From Hydrogenophaga sp. (lineage in GTDB: Bacteria; Pseudomonadota; Gammaproteobacteria; Burkholderiales; Burkholderiaceae_C), in NCBI RefSeq assembly GCF_025699295.1, contig NZ_JAILWB010000004.1, positions 62,001 to 126,000 on the forward strand: 64,000 bases of DNA, in the 5' to 3' direction. Below, piece after piece: positions 8,699 to 18,758 of the stretch (within the stretch, counting starts at the first letter, position 1; each line of letters opens with the position of its first letter). The position numbers and the translations under genes are program-made. The notes below the pieces were generated by a model. The model was not told the origin of the DNA. It saw nothing but the letters and a program-made list of their open reading frames with translations, and did no database searches.

Positions 8699-8714
8699 CT
8701 GTATTTGTATACAG
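8699..8714. promoter_or_regulatory. LexA-type SOS box upstream of parE
   Basis: The sequence CTGTATTTGTATACAG fits the CTGT-N8-ACAG LexA operator of gamma- and betaproteobacteria exactly, with 6-base perfect arms (CTGTAT/ATACAG). It lies 34 bases before the parE start codon and just ahead of a -10-like TACAAT, so it would cover the -35 region. The MFS gene start is 105 bases away on the other side. Confidence 0.65.
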
Positions 8715-8734
8715 TGGTTTCGGGTCGGCGGGCA

Positions 8735-8740
8735 TACAAT
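8735..8740 (+). promoter_or_regulatory. -10 element of a probable leaderless parE transcript
   Basis: TACAAT, 8 bases before the parE ATG, matches the -10 consensus at five of six positions. The C-rich bases between it and the ATG hold no Shine-Dalgarno, so transcription probably starts at or beside the start codon. The -35 region is poor and overlaps the LexA-type box. Confidence 0.5.
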
Positions 8741-8748
8741 CCGCCCCC

Positions 8749-10719
8749 ATGGCGATCCAAACACCCAACGAATATTCCGAAGGCTCGATCCGCGTCCTCA
8801 AGGGGCTGGAGCCGGTCAAGCAGCGCCCGGGCATGTACACCCGCACCGACAACCCGCTGCACATCATCCAGGAAGTGCTGGACAACGCGGCCGACGAGGC
8901 CCTGGCCGGGCATGGCAAGAAGATCAAGGTCACGCTGCACACTGACCATTCGGTGAGCGTGGAGGACGATGGCCGGGGCATTCCGTTCGGCCTGCACCCC
9001 GAGGAAAAGGCCCCGGTGGTCGAACTCGTGTTCACCCGGTTGCACGCGGGCGGCAAGTTCGACAAGGGCAAGGGCGGCGCCTACAGCTTCTCCGGTGGCC
9101 TGCACGGGGTGGGTGTGAGCGTGACCAATGCGCTCTCCACCCGACTGGAGGTGACCAGCTTCCGCGACGGCCAGGTGGCAAGGCTGGCGTTCTCAGGCGG
9201 GGACGTGACCGAACCCCTGGCACTGGCTCCTCGGGGCGAGGGCGACCGCAAGCAGGGCACCACCGTGCGCGCCTGGCCCGACGCGAAATACTTCGAATCC
9301 GCCACGCTGCCCATGGCCGAGCTCACCCACCTGCTGCGCAGCAAGGCGGTGCTGATGCCGGGCGTGACGGTGACGCTGGTCAACGAAAAGACGAAGGACG
9401 TGCAGACCTGGCTCTACAAGGGCGGCCTGCGCGACTACCTGCAGCAGACCCTGACCGGCGACCCGGTGATCCCGCTGTTCGAGGGCGAAGGCTTTGCCGA
9501 CAGCGGGCACGACAGCTTTGCCGAAGGCGAGGGCGCGGCCTGGTGCGTGGCCTTCACAGAAGACGGCCAGCCGGTGCGCGAGAGCTACGTCAACCTCATT
9601 CCCACCAGCGCCGGCGGCACGCACGACAGCGGCCTGCGCGACGGCCTGTTCCAGGCCGTCAAGAGCTTCATCGAACTGCACGCGCTCCTGCCCAAGGGGG
9701 TGAAGCTGCTGCCCGAGGACGTGTTCGCGCGCGCCAGCTATGTGCTCAGCGCCAAGGTGCTGGACCCGCAGTTCCAGGGCCAGATCAAGGAGCGCCTGAA
9801 CTCGCGCGACGCCGTGCGCCTGGTCGGCAGCTTCGTGCGCCCGGCGCTGGAACTCTGGCTCAACCAGCACGTGGACTACGGCCGCAAGCTCGCCGAACTC
9901 GCCATCAAGGCCGCGCAGTCGCGGCAGAAGGCGGGCCAGAAGGTCGAGAAGCGCAAGGGCTCGGGCGTGGCCGTGCTGCCGGGCAAGCTCACCGATTGCG
10001 AGAGCAAGGACCTGGCGCACAACGAGGTGTTCCTGGTCGAAGGCGATTCGGCCGGTGGCAGCGCCAAGATGGGCCGCGACAAGGAGTGCCAGGCTGTGCT
10101 GCCGCTGCGTGGCAAGGTGCTCAACACCTGGGAGGTCGAGCGCGACCGCCTGTTCGCCAACACCGAGATCCACGACATCGCGGTCGCCATCGGCGTCGAT
10201 CCGCACGGCCCGAACGACACGCCCGACCTCTCGGGCCTGCGCTACGGCAAGGTTTGCATCCTGTCCGACGCCGACGTCGACGGCTCGCACATCCAGGTGC
10301 TGCTGCTCACCCTGTTCTTCCGGCACTTTCCGAAACTCATCGAAGCCGGTCACGTGTTCGTGGCGCGCCCGCCGCTGTTTCGCGTGGACATTCCCGCGCG
10401 CGGCAAGAAGCCCGCGGCCAAGCAGTACGCGCTGGACGAAGGCGAACTGCACGCCATCCTGGACAAATGTGGCAAGGACGGCGTGGCGCCAGAGAAGTGC
10501 CAGATCAGCCGCTTCAAGGGCCTGGGCGAAATGAGCGCGGAGCAGCTGTGGGACACCACGCTCAACCCCGACACGCGCCGCCTCATGCCCGTGGTGCTCG
10601 GCGCGATCGACTTCGCCGGCACCGAGGCCCTCATCACCAAGCTCATGGGCAAGGGCGAAGCCGCCTCGCGCCGCGAGCTCATGGAGTTGCACGGCGACTC
10701 GGTGGAAATCGATATCTGA
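8749..10719 (+). CDS. parE: DNA topoisomerase IV subunit B
   Basis: The ATG at 8749 (MAIQTPNEYS) gives 656 residues, the usual ParE length; the upstream extension in the track has no homology to the family. The GHKL ATPase motifs are EVLDNAADEA with the Mg-binding Asn46, VEDDGRGIP near residue 71, and GLHGVGVSVTNALS. The TOPRIM domain carries EGDSAGGSAKMGRDK near residue 430 and SDADVDGSHI near 505. With ParC it decatenates daughter chromosomes. GyrB-type length and insert are absent and parC follows after 12 bases, which supports ParE over GyrB. A LexA-type box sits in its promoter. Confidence 0.96.
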   Translation: MAIQTPNEYSEGSIRVLKGLEPVKQRPGMYTRTDNPLHIIQEVLDNAADEALAGHGKKIKVTLHTDHSVSVEDDGRGIPFGLHPEEKAPVVELVFTRLHAGGKFDKGKGGAYSFSGGLHGVGVSVTNALSTRLEVTSFRDGQVARLAFSGGDVTEPLALAPRGEGDRKQGTTVRAWPDAKYFESATLPMAELTHLLRSKAVLMPGVTVTLVNEKTKDVQTWLYKGGLRDYLQQTLTGDPVIPLFEGEGFADSGHDSFAEGEGAAWCVAFTEDGQPVRESYVNLIPTSAGGTHDSGLRDGLFQAVKSFIELHALLPKGVKLLPEDVFARASYVLSAKVLDPQFQGQIKERLNSRDAVRLVGSFVRPALELWLNQHVDYGRKLAELAIKAAQSRQKAGQKVEKRKGSGVAVLPGKLTDCESKDLAHNEVFLVEGDSAGGSAKMGRDKECQAVLPLRGKVLNTWEVERDRLFANTEIHDIAVAIGVDPHGPNDTPDLSGLRYGKVCILSDADVDGSHIQVLLLTLFFRHFPKLIEAGHVFVARPPLFRVDIPARGKKPAAKQYALDEGELHAILDKCGKDGVAPEKCQISRFKGLGEMSAEQLWDTTLNPDTRRLMPVVLGAIDFAGTEALITKLMGKGEAASRRELMELHGDSVEIDI

Positions 10720-10731
10720 GTTTGAACATCC

Positions 10732-13083
<2,352 letters not shown>

Positions 13084-13090
13084 GGCCGGC

Positions 13091-14191
13091 ATGGCGCGTT
13101 CGCCCACGCTGGCCGAGCTGCGCCGCTACGCAATAGCGCGCAGCCTGTTCAAACCGGTGACGTTGCCGGCGGCCATCCGCCGGCTGGGTTTCGTGCAGGC
13201 CGACCCGATGCGCGCACCCGCCCGTGCGCAGGACCTCATCCTCTTCCAGCGCGTGCGCGACTACCGCGCGGGTGACCTGGAGCGCCGCTACGAGCGACTG
13301 GCGATCGAGGAAGACGCCTTTGTCAATTACGGCTTCGTGCCGCGCGAGATGCTGGCCCTGCTGCACCCGCGCACGCCGCGCCAGCCCTGGGACGAGGCCA
13401 CGGTGCGCCGCGCGCGGGAGGTGCTGGACTTCGTGCGGGAGCGCGGCGCGGTGCATCCCCGTGAAGTGGGCGAAGTCTTTGTGCATCACGGCCGCGTGCC
13501 CGGGTACTGGGGTGGCGAGCTCAATGCGAGCACCCGCCTGCTCGAGCACATGCACCACCACGGCTGGCTGCGCGTGCGCCGCCGCGAATCCGGCACGCGG
13601 GTGTACGAAGCGATCAGGCACGCCGAACAGGACGAGAGCCCATCGGCCCGCCTGGCGCGTGCCCAGGCGCTGGTCGACGCCATCGTGGCGCTGTACGCAC
13701 CGATCCCTTCACCCAGCCTGGGCTACCTGGTGACGCTGTTGCGCTACGGGGCTCCCCATCTTTCGGTTGAAGCCCGTGCGGTGGTGAAAGCGGCCCGCGA
13801 GCGCTACGGTCATGCCGTGGTCGATGGCACCACCTGGTTCTGGCCGGCGGATGAAAACCCGGTCTCGCGCCGCCACCAGCCCGGTGAGGGCCTGCGCTTT
13901 CTCGCACCGTTCGATCCCGTCGTCTGGGACCGGCGGCGCTTCGAGATGCTGTGGGGCTGGGCCTACCGCTTCGAGGCCTACGTACCGGCCGCGAAGCGCA
14001 CCATGGGCCACTACGCGCTGCCCGTGCTGTGGGGCGAGCAGGTGGTGGGCTGGGCCAACATGCGTGTGGAACGCGGCCATCTTCGGCACCAGTTGGGATT
14101 TGCGGGAGCCCGTGCGCGGGACGCAGGATTCCAGCGGGCGCTGGACGAGGAACTGGCACGTTTCGAAATCTTCCTGGAACAGGGGAACTGA
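13091..14191 (+). CDS. Winged-helix DNA glycosylase of the AlkZ/YcaQ family
   Basis: The ATG at 13091 (MARSPTLAELRRYAIA) gives 366 residues of the HTH_42 (tandem winged-helix) family. The catalytic Q-x-D signature of the YcaQ (AlkX) branch is visible as Q36-A-D38 in RRLGFVQADPMRAPARAQD; AlkZ itself uses Q-x-Q. YcaQ-type enzymes remove bulky N-alkyl purines and unhook interstrand crosslinks. Other family hallmarks are LAPFDPVVWDRRRFEMLWGW and RTMGHYALPVLWG. It begins 7 bases after parC, so this repair gene is in the same transcript as topoisomerase IV, behind the LexA-type box. Confidence 0.85.
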   Translation: MARSPTLAELRRYAIARSLFKPVTLPAAIRRLGFVQADPMRAPARAQDLILFQRVRDYRAGDLERRYERLAIEEDAFVNYGFVPREMLALLHPRTPRQPWDEATVRRAREVLDFVRERGAVHPREVGEVFVHHGRVPGYWGGELNASTRLLEHMHHHGWLRVRRRESGTRVYEAIRHAEQDESPSARLARAQALVDAIVALYAPIPSPSLGYLVTLLRYGAPHLSVEARAVVKAARERYGHAVVDGTTWFWPADENPVSRRHQPGEGLRFLAPFDPVVWDRRRFEMLWGWAYRFEAYVPAAKRTMGHYALPVLWGEQVVGWANMRVERGHLRHQLGFAGARARDAGFQRALDEELARFEIFLEQGN

Positions 14192-14193
14192 AG

Positions 14194-14373
14194 ATGGACA
14201 ACGGGGAATGGGCCGGGGTGGTGATCGCGGCGGTGCTGGCGGCGCTGTCCTTTGGCGTCGCGCGTTTTGCAACACGCCACTTCGCACGGCGGCGCGCCGC
14301 CCGGGAACAGGCGGCGGCCAAAGCCACGCAGAGCCGCCAGGTGCGGCGCGCGAACGAGCGCAAGAAGAAGTGA
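14194..14373 (+). CDS. Small membrane protein with basic tail
   Basis: A 59-residue product begins MDNGEWAGVVIAAVLAALSF, one membrane span, followed by a strongly basic, Ala/Arg/Lys-rich cytoplasmic tail (RRRAAREQAAAKATQSRQVR). The track only shows it as the end of a longer overlapping frame; the ATG at 14194 starts 2 bases after the glycosylase stop. Topology by the positive-inside rule puts the tail in the cytoplasm. Function unknown. It is the last gene of the parE-parC operon. Confidence 0.65.
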   Translation: MDNGEWAGVVIAAVLAALSFGVARFATRHFARRRAAREQAAAKATQSRQVRRANERKKK

Positions 14374-14475
14374 GCCGCGACACTTCAGCAAGCTTGCCGG
14401 CGCGAAGTGCCTGATCCAGAGATGCCAAGGGTCCGGCTCCGTCGGCCCCGGGCATCGCCGCCTTCCAAAGCGGGG

Positions 14476-14492
14476 GCGCGCCGAAGGCGCGC
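14476..14492 (-). terminator. GC hairpin after the RidA-family gene
   Basis: A perfect 7-base stem (GCGCGCC/GGCGCGC) with a 3-base loop lies 6 bases beyond the ridA-like stop codon, between two convergent transcripts. There is no U-tract, so intrinsic termination is doubtful; it may stop exonucleases or act with Rho. Confidence 0.35.
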
Positions 14493-14498
14493 AGGAGG

Positions 14499-14966
14499 TT
14501 ATTCGATCTCCGCGATCAGCTCGATTTCCACGCAAGCGCCCATGGGCAGTTGCGCCACGCCGAACGCGCTGCGTGCGTGCGCACCCACCGGGCCGAAGAC
14601 TTCACCGATGAGTTCGCTGCAACCGTTGGTGACCAGGTGCTGCTCGGTGTAGGTGGGGGTGGAGTTGACCAGGCTGAGCACCTTGACGATGCGCTTGACG
14701 TCGTCCAGGCTCTTGCCGACGGCCAGGCAGGCTGCGGACAGCGTGCCCAGCAGATCGATGGCCACGGCGCGGGCCGCGGCCTTGCCCTCGTCGGTGGTCA
14801 TGGTCAGGCCCAGTTGGCCCACCCAGGGCTTGCCGTCCTTTCGGGCGATGTGGCCGCTGAGGAAGATCAGCTTGCCGGTCTGGACGAAGGGCACGTAGGC
14901 GGCGGCCGGCACCGAGACGGGAGGCAGCGTGATGCCGAGGCGGGACAACTGGTCGTGGACGCTCAT
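14499..14966 (-). CDS. RidA family protein (YjgF/YER057c/UK114)
   Basis: This 155-residue protein has the chorismate-mutase-like RidA fold. The conserved arginine motif ARSAFGVAQLP near residue 130 is the position that in RidA contacts the imine or enamine substrate, and the end GACVEIELIAEI is also typical. RidA enzymes hydrolyse reactive 2-aminoacrylate and related imines released by PLP enzymes. At 155 residues it is longer than classic RidA (about 128) and fits the RidA-like subfamily with GKPWVGQLG and a central ARAVAIDLLGTL helix. Its start is preceded by a Shine-Dalgarno AGGAG and, further up, a -10-like TAGAAT. Confidence 0.88.
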   Translation of the reverse strand: MSVHDQLSRLGITLPPVSVPAAAYVPFVQTGKLIFLSGHIARKDGKPWVGQLGLTMTTDEGKAAARAVAIDLLGTLSAACLAVGKSLDDVKRIVKVLSLVNSTPTYTEQHLVTNGCSELIGEVFGPVGAHARSAFGVAQLPMGACVEIELIAEIE

Positions 14967-15064
14967 GAAAGACTCCTGGTAGCTGGGCGTTTCATTCTAT
15001 CGACGGCCCTTGCGATCAGGCCCTGCATGAGGGGCTTTCATGGCCCCGCAAATGAGATCGCCGC

Positions 15065-16042
15065 TCAGCTGTCTTCAGACGCCTGCAGCCGGTCCAGCTC
15101 ATCGGGTGGCGCGACCGTCACCGCCACCGCGAGCTCGTGTCCGGCGCCGCTCTGGATCACGCCCCGCATCGGGGACACGTCGGCAAAGTCGCGGCCGATG
15201 GCCAGGGTCACGTAGTCCTCGCCCGGGCTGCCCCAGCCACAGCGGTTGTTGGTGGGGTCGAAGTCGAACCACGCTCCGCTGGGCGTCGCCGCACCGTCAT
15301 CACCGTCCGCTGCGGCGCTGGCGGGCACGGGCACGTACACCGATACCCAGGCGTGCGAGGCGTCGGCCCCGATCAGGCGCGGCTGGCCCGGGGGTGGCCG
15401 CGTGAGCAGGTAGCCGCTGACATAGCGCGCCGGCAGACCCAGCGTACGCAGGCATCCCAGCATGATGTGGGCGAAGTCCTGGCACACCCCCTTGCCCTGT
15501 TCAAGTGCCTCCAGCGCAGGGGTGCTGACCTCGGTGCTTTCGCTTTCGTAGATCAGCTCGGTGTGGATGCGCTCCATGAGCGCGCGCGCGGCCACCAGCG
15601 CGGGCAGGTCGGGCGTGAACGCAGGCCGCGCAAAGGCGGCGAAACGGTCGTCGCGAGGTACGTGAGGGGACGCGAACAGGAATTCGCTGGCCGCGTCGAA
15701 CGGGGCCTTGGCGCGGTAGCGGAAGTGCTCCCGCACCCGTTCCCAGCTCATGCAGCGCCACGGAGTGCCCTCGGGCAAGGGCAATGGCGCGTGGGTCTCG
15801 ACCAGGCTGTCGGCCTCCACCGTGAGCACACTGTGGGTGGACTGCAGGGAAAAGAAGCTGCGCGTATTGCCGAAGACATCGGTGGTTTCGCTGCGCGCGG
15901 CCGGTTCGGGGGTGATGCGCAGTTCGTGCGAGATCACCCGCTGCAGCGGCGTGTCCACCGGCCGCAGGTGCGCCATGTGCTGCGCCATGTCGACGCTGCC
16001 CCGGTAGTCGTATTCGGTGCGGTGAAGGATGCGCAGGAGCAT
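15065..16042 (-). CDS. Transglutaminase-like cysteine protease family protein
   Basis: The 325-residue product has the bacterial transglutaminase N-terminal domain (MLLRILHRTEYDYRGSVD) followed by a transglutaminase core. The catalytic triad is visible: Cys in GKGVCQDFAHI, His in DASHAWVSVYVP and Asp in FDFDPTNNRCGWG. Such soluble transglutaminases are thought to act as peptidases or amide-bond transferases on peptides made by neighbouring ATP-grasp ligases. It is the last gene of a three-gene minus-strand set, 28 bases after the ATP-grasp/alpha-E fusion gene. No signal peptide; cytoplasmic. Confidence 0.92.
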   Translation of the reverse strand: MLLRILHRTEYDYRGSVDMAQHMAHLRPVDTPLQRVISHELRITPEPAARSETTDVFGNTRSFFSLQSTHSVLTVEADSLVETHAPLPLPEGTPWRCMSWERVREHFRYRAKAPFDAASEFLFASPHVPRDDRFAAFARPAFTPDLPALVAARALMERIHTELIYESESTEVSTPALEALEQGKGVCQDFAHIMLGCLRTLGLPARYVSGYLLTRPPPGQPRLIGADASHAWVSVYVPVPASAAADGDDGAATPSGAWFDFDPTNNRCGWGSPGEDYVTLAIGRDFADVSPMRGVIQSGAGHELAVAVTVAPPDELDRLQASEDS

Positions 16043-16070
16043 GTTCAGTGCACGGCGTGGCGGTTCATGG

Positions 16071-18734
16071 TCAGGCGCCCAGGCTCTGGTTGCGCTGGTC
16101 GGCGTGGCTGAAATGCAGGCGTGTGATTTCGTCGGAAAGGTCCACCGCCGCGGTCTCGCAGTCGTCGAGCAGCGCGGCCAGGTCGCTCCAGGTGCGCAGG
16201 CCCTCGGCGTTGCGCTGCCAGTTGCTCAGGTCGAGCAGCACCCAGGTACCGGGGTCGGGCAGGTTGCGCGCGAGCACCGCGTCCTGCGGCGTGGCGCTGT
16301 TGGCCAGCTTGGCCAGGCGCGAGCGCAGCGTGTGTACCACCCAGGCCAGCGAGCGTGGATTGTCGCGGTCCATCACCAGCAGGTCGATCAATGCCACCAT
16401 GTCACGGCGTTGCTGGTACTGGGCATGGAATGTGATGGTGCTGTCGAACAGCGCGATAACGGCCTCGAAGCCGGTCGCGTCGTGCACGCAGCCGTGTTCC
16501 AGCGCCAGCGACAGCGCGCGCGAGAGCGCGATCAGGCGTTCGATGTGGCGGCCCATGGAGAGCAGGCGCCATCCGTCGTCGCGCACCATGCGGTCGGTCT
16601 GCGAACCGGTGATGGCCGCGAGCATTTCGCTGGCGTTCTGCAGGGCCGTCATGGCCTCGGCGGTGGCGTACTCGGCGTCGGTGGACAGTGCCGCGCAGTC
16701 GCGCGCGAAGCTCGCTTCGGTGCGCTCGATCAGGCTCCAGTGCTCCTGCGACAGGCGCTCGCGCACCTGTGCGGCGGCGGCCCTGAGCGCGCGCAGGTTG
16801 AAGCCCACGCTGTGCGACTGCTCGGCCATGGTGTCGCCGGCCTGGGGCGACAGCGCCGCGATCAGGCTGCGCGCGAACACGCGCGGCGAGAGCGTGGCCG
16901 CGGGCGCGTCAGGCAGCACCAGCGCGTTCTCGCGTGCGGTGTCGGAGAGCCAGGCCATGAGCGCGCGCGAGGTAGGTTCCTCGCCGCCCATGTGGTTCAG
17001 CACGATCTGCGCCAGCCGCACGCTGTTCTCCGCGCGCTCGGTGTAGCGACCAAGCCAGAACAGGTTTTCGGCCGCGCGGCTGGTCACGGGTTGCTTCTGC
17101 TGCGCCAGCGCCAGCGTGCTGGGGGCCGATTGCAGCAGGCTGGTGTGGTCCACCGCGCCGTCGGTGAGGACCCAGCAATCGGCGCTGCTGCCGCCGCGCT
17201 GCATGGCCGCGATGAGCTGCCCCCGCGGCGCCAGCCGCACCATGCCGCCGGGCAGCACGCGCCAGGACAGCGGGCCATCGGCCAGCGCGAACACGCGCAG
17301 CATGGCCGAACGCGGCATCAGGCGCTCGCCGCTCCAGGTGGGGGTCTGCGACAGCGGAAGCCAGGACTGCACGGTGTAGTTGTCGGGGTGGCGCGCCATG
17401 CGACCAGACCATTCGTCGAGTTCGCGCTCGCCCAGGCTCTGGCCCATCGCGGTCTCCAGTCCTGAGCGGGGGTAGGTGGGCTTGATCACGCTGTCCTTGA
17501 GCAGCGGCAACACCTCGCGCAGCGCCGCGTCCTCGCCGCACCACCAGGTGGCCAGCGAGGGCAGGGCCAGCTCCTCGCCCAGCAGGTGGCGGCTGATGGC
17601 CGGCAGGAAGCCGAGCAGCGCGCTCGACTCCAGCGGCGCCGACCCCGGGGTGTTGGCCAGCAGCAGGTTGCCCGCGCGCAGCACCTGCAGCAGGCCGGGC
17701 ACGCCCAGGCGCGAGTCCGAGCGCAGCTCCAGCGGGTCCAGCCACTCGTCGTCCAGCCGCTTGATCAGCGCGTGCACCGGCTCCAGCCCGCTGAGGGTCT
17801 TGAGGAACAGGCGCTGGTCGCGCACCGTGAGGTCGTTGCCCTCGACCAGCGTGAGGCCGAGGTAGCGCGCCAGGTAGGCGTGTTCGAAATACGTTTCGTT
17901 GTAGGGGCCTGGTGTGAGCAGCGCGATGCGCGCGCTCTCGCCTTCGGGCGCCATGCGCTTGATGCCGTCCATGAGCGCGCGGTAGCTCGCGGCCAGGCGC
18001 TGCACCTTCATGCCGGCGAAGGCCTTGGGGAACTGGCGCGAGATCGCGATGCGGTTCTCCAGCAGGTAGCCCAGGCCCGAAGGGGCTTGCGTGCGCTGAC
18101 CGACCACCCACCAGCGGCCGTCAGGCCCCTGGGCCAGGTCGAAGCCCACGATGTGCAGCCAGGTGTCACCGGGCGGGCGCATGCCCTGCATCGAACGCAG
18201 GTAACCCGGGTGGCCCTGCACCAGCGCAGCGGGCAGCAGCGCGCGTTTGAGCAGTTCGCGCTCGCCATACAGGTCGGCCATCATGGCGTTGAGCAGGCGC
18301 GTGCGCTGCAGCACGCCGGCTTCGATCTGCGCCCAGTCCTGGGTGTCGATGATCTTGGGGAAAAGGTCGAGCGCCCAGGGACGTTCCAGTCCCTTGGACG
18401 CGTGGGCGTAGACGTTGTAGGTCACGCCGTTGTCGCGGATCTGGCGCTGCAGGTTGTCGGCGCGGCGGTTCAGGTCGGCCAGGCCATCCGTGCCGATGTG
18501 ATCGAAGAAGCTGGCCCAGGTGGGCGCCAGGGCGGTGGCCTCGGGCGAACCGTCGGCACGCAACTCGTCACGGTGGCCCGGGTCGGCCGGCACGGACAGG
18601 GACAGCGCCCACTCACCCGGCGAGTCGGGGCGCAGTTCGTCAAACAGCGAGTCGGTCGGTTCTGGCGTCACGGTTCCCGAGTATGCCCGTTGGCCCCTGG
18701 GCGGCCCTGCCGTGCGCTCTTCGCCCTGTTGCAT
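16071..18734 (-). CDS. Fusion of circularly permuted ATP-grasp ligase and alpha-E domain
   Basis: The 887-residue product joins two domains. Residues about 60-540 are a circularly permuted type 2 ATP-grasp domain, with NGVTYNVYAHASKGLERPW, LLTPGPYNETYFEHAYLAR and VKPTYPRSGLETAMGQ-like segments. Residues about 550-880 are the all-helical alpha-E domain, starting SRAAENLFWLGRYTERAEN. The ATP-grasp part probably forms amide or peptide bonds; the alpha-E role is unknown. The same two domains exist as separate genes at 26733-29151. The gene lies 24 bases after the transglutaminase/DUF2126 gene and 28 bases before another transglutaminase gene. Ligated substrate is not known. Confidence 0.93.
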   Translation of the reverse strand: MQQGEERTAGPPRGQRAYSGTVTPEPTDSLFDELRPDSPGEWALSLSVPADPGHRDELRADGSPEATALAPTWASFFDHIGTDGLADLNRRADNLQRQIRDNGVTYNVYAHASKGLERPWALDLFPKIIDTQDWAQIEAGVLQRTRLLNAMMADLYGERELLKRALLPAALVQGHPGYLRSMQGMRPPGDTWLHIVGFDLAQGPDGRWWVVGQRTQAPSGLGYLLENRIAISRQFPKAFAGMKVQRLAASYRALMDGIKRMAPEGESARIALLTPGPYNETYFEHAYLARYLGLTLVEGNDLTVRDQRLFLKTLSGLEPVHALIKRLDDEWLDPLELRSDSRLGVPGLLQVLRAGNLLLANTPGSAPLESSALLGFLPAISRHLLGEELALPSLATWWCGEDAALREVLPLLKDSVIKPTYPRSGLETAMGQSLGERELDEWSGRMARHPDNYTVQSWLPLSQTPTWSGERLMPRSAMLRVFALADGPLSWRVLPGGMVRLAPRGQLIAAMQRGGSSADCWVLTDGAVDHTSLLQSAPSTLALAQQKQPVTSRAAENLFWLGRYTERAENSVRLAQIVLNHMGGEEPTSRALMAWLSDTARENALVLPDAPAATLSPRVFARSLIAALSPQAGDTMAEQSHSVGFNLRALRAAAAQVRERLSQEHWSLIERTEASFARDCAALSTDAEYATAEAMTALQNASEMLAAITGSQTDRMVRDDGWRLLSMGRHIERLIALSRALSLALEHGCVHDATGFEAVIALFDSTITFHAQYQQRRDMVALIDLLVMDRDNPRSLAWVVHTLRSRLAKLANSATPQDAVLARNLPDPGTWVLLDLSNWQRNAEGLRTWSDLAALLDDCETAAVDLSDEITRLHFSHADQRNQSLGA

Positions 18735-18758
18735 CGTTCACACAGGGCCCGCGGGTGC

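Noticed and set aside
8578-8748. 57-residue N-terminal extension of parE in the ORF track
   Set aside because: It covers the promoter and the LexA-type box and lacks family homology; ParE starts at MAIQTPNEYS.
16029-17465. 478-residue plus-strand ORF opposite the ATP-grasp/alpha-E fusion
   Set aside because: No motif and an unlikely His/Arg/Gln-rich composition; it crosses two real genes.
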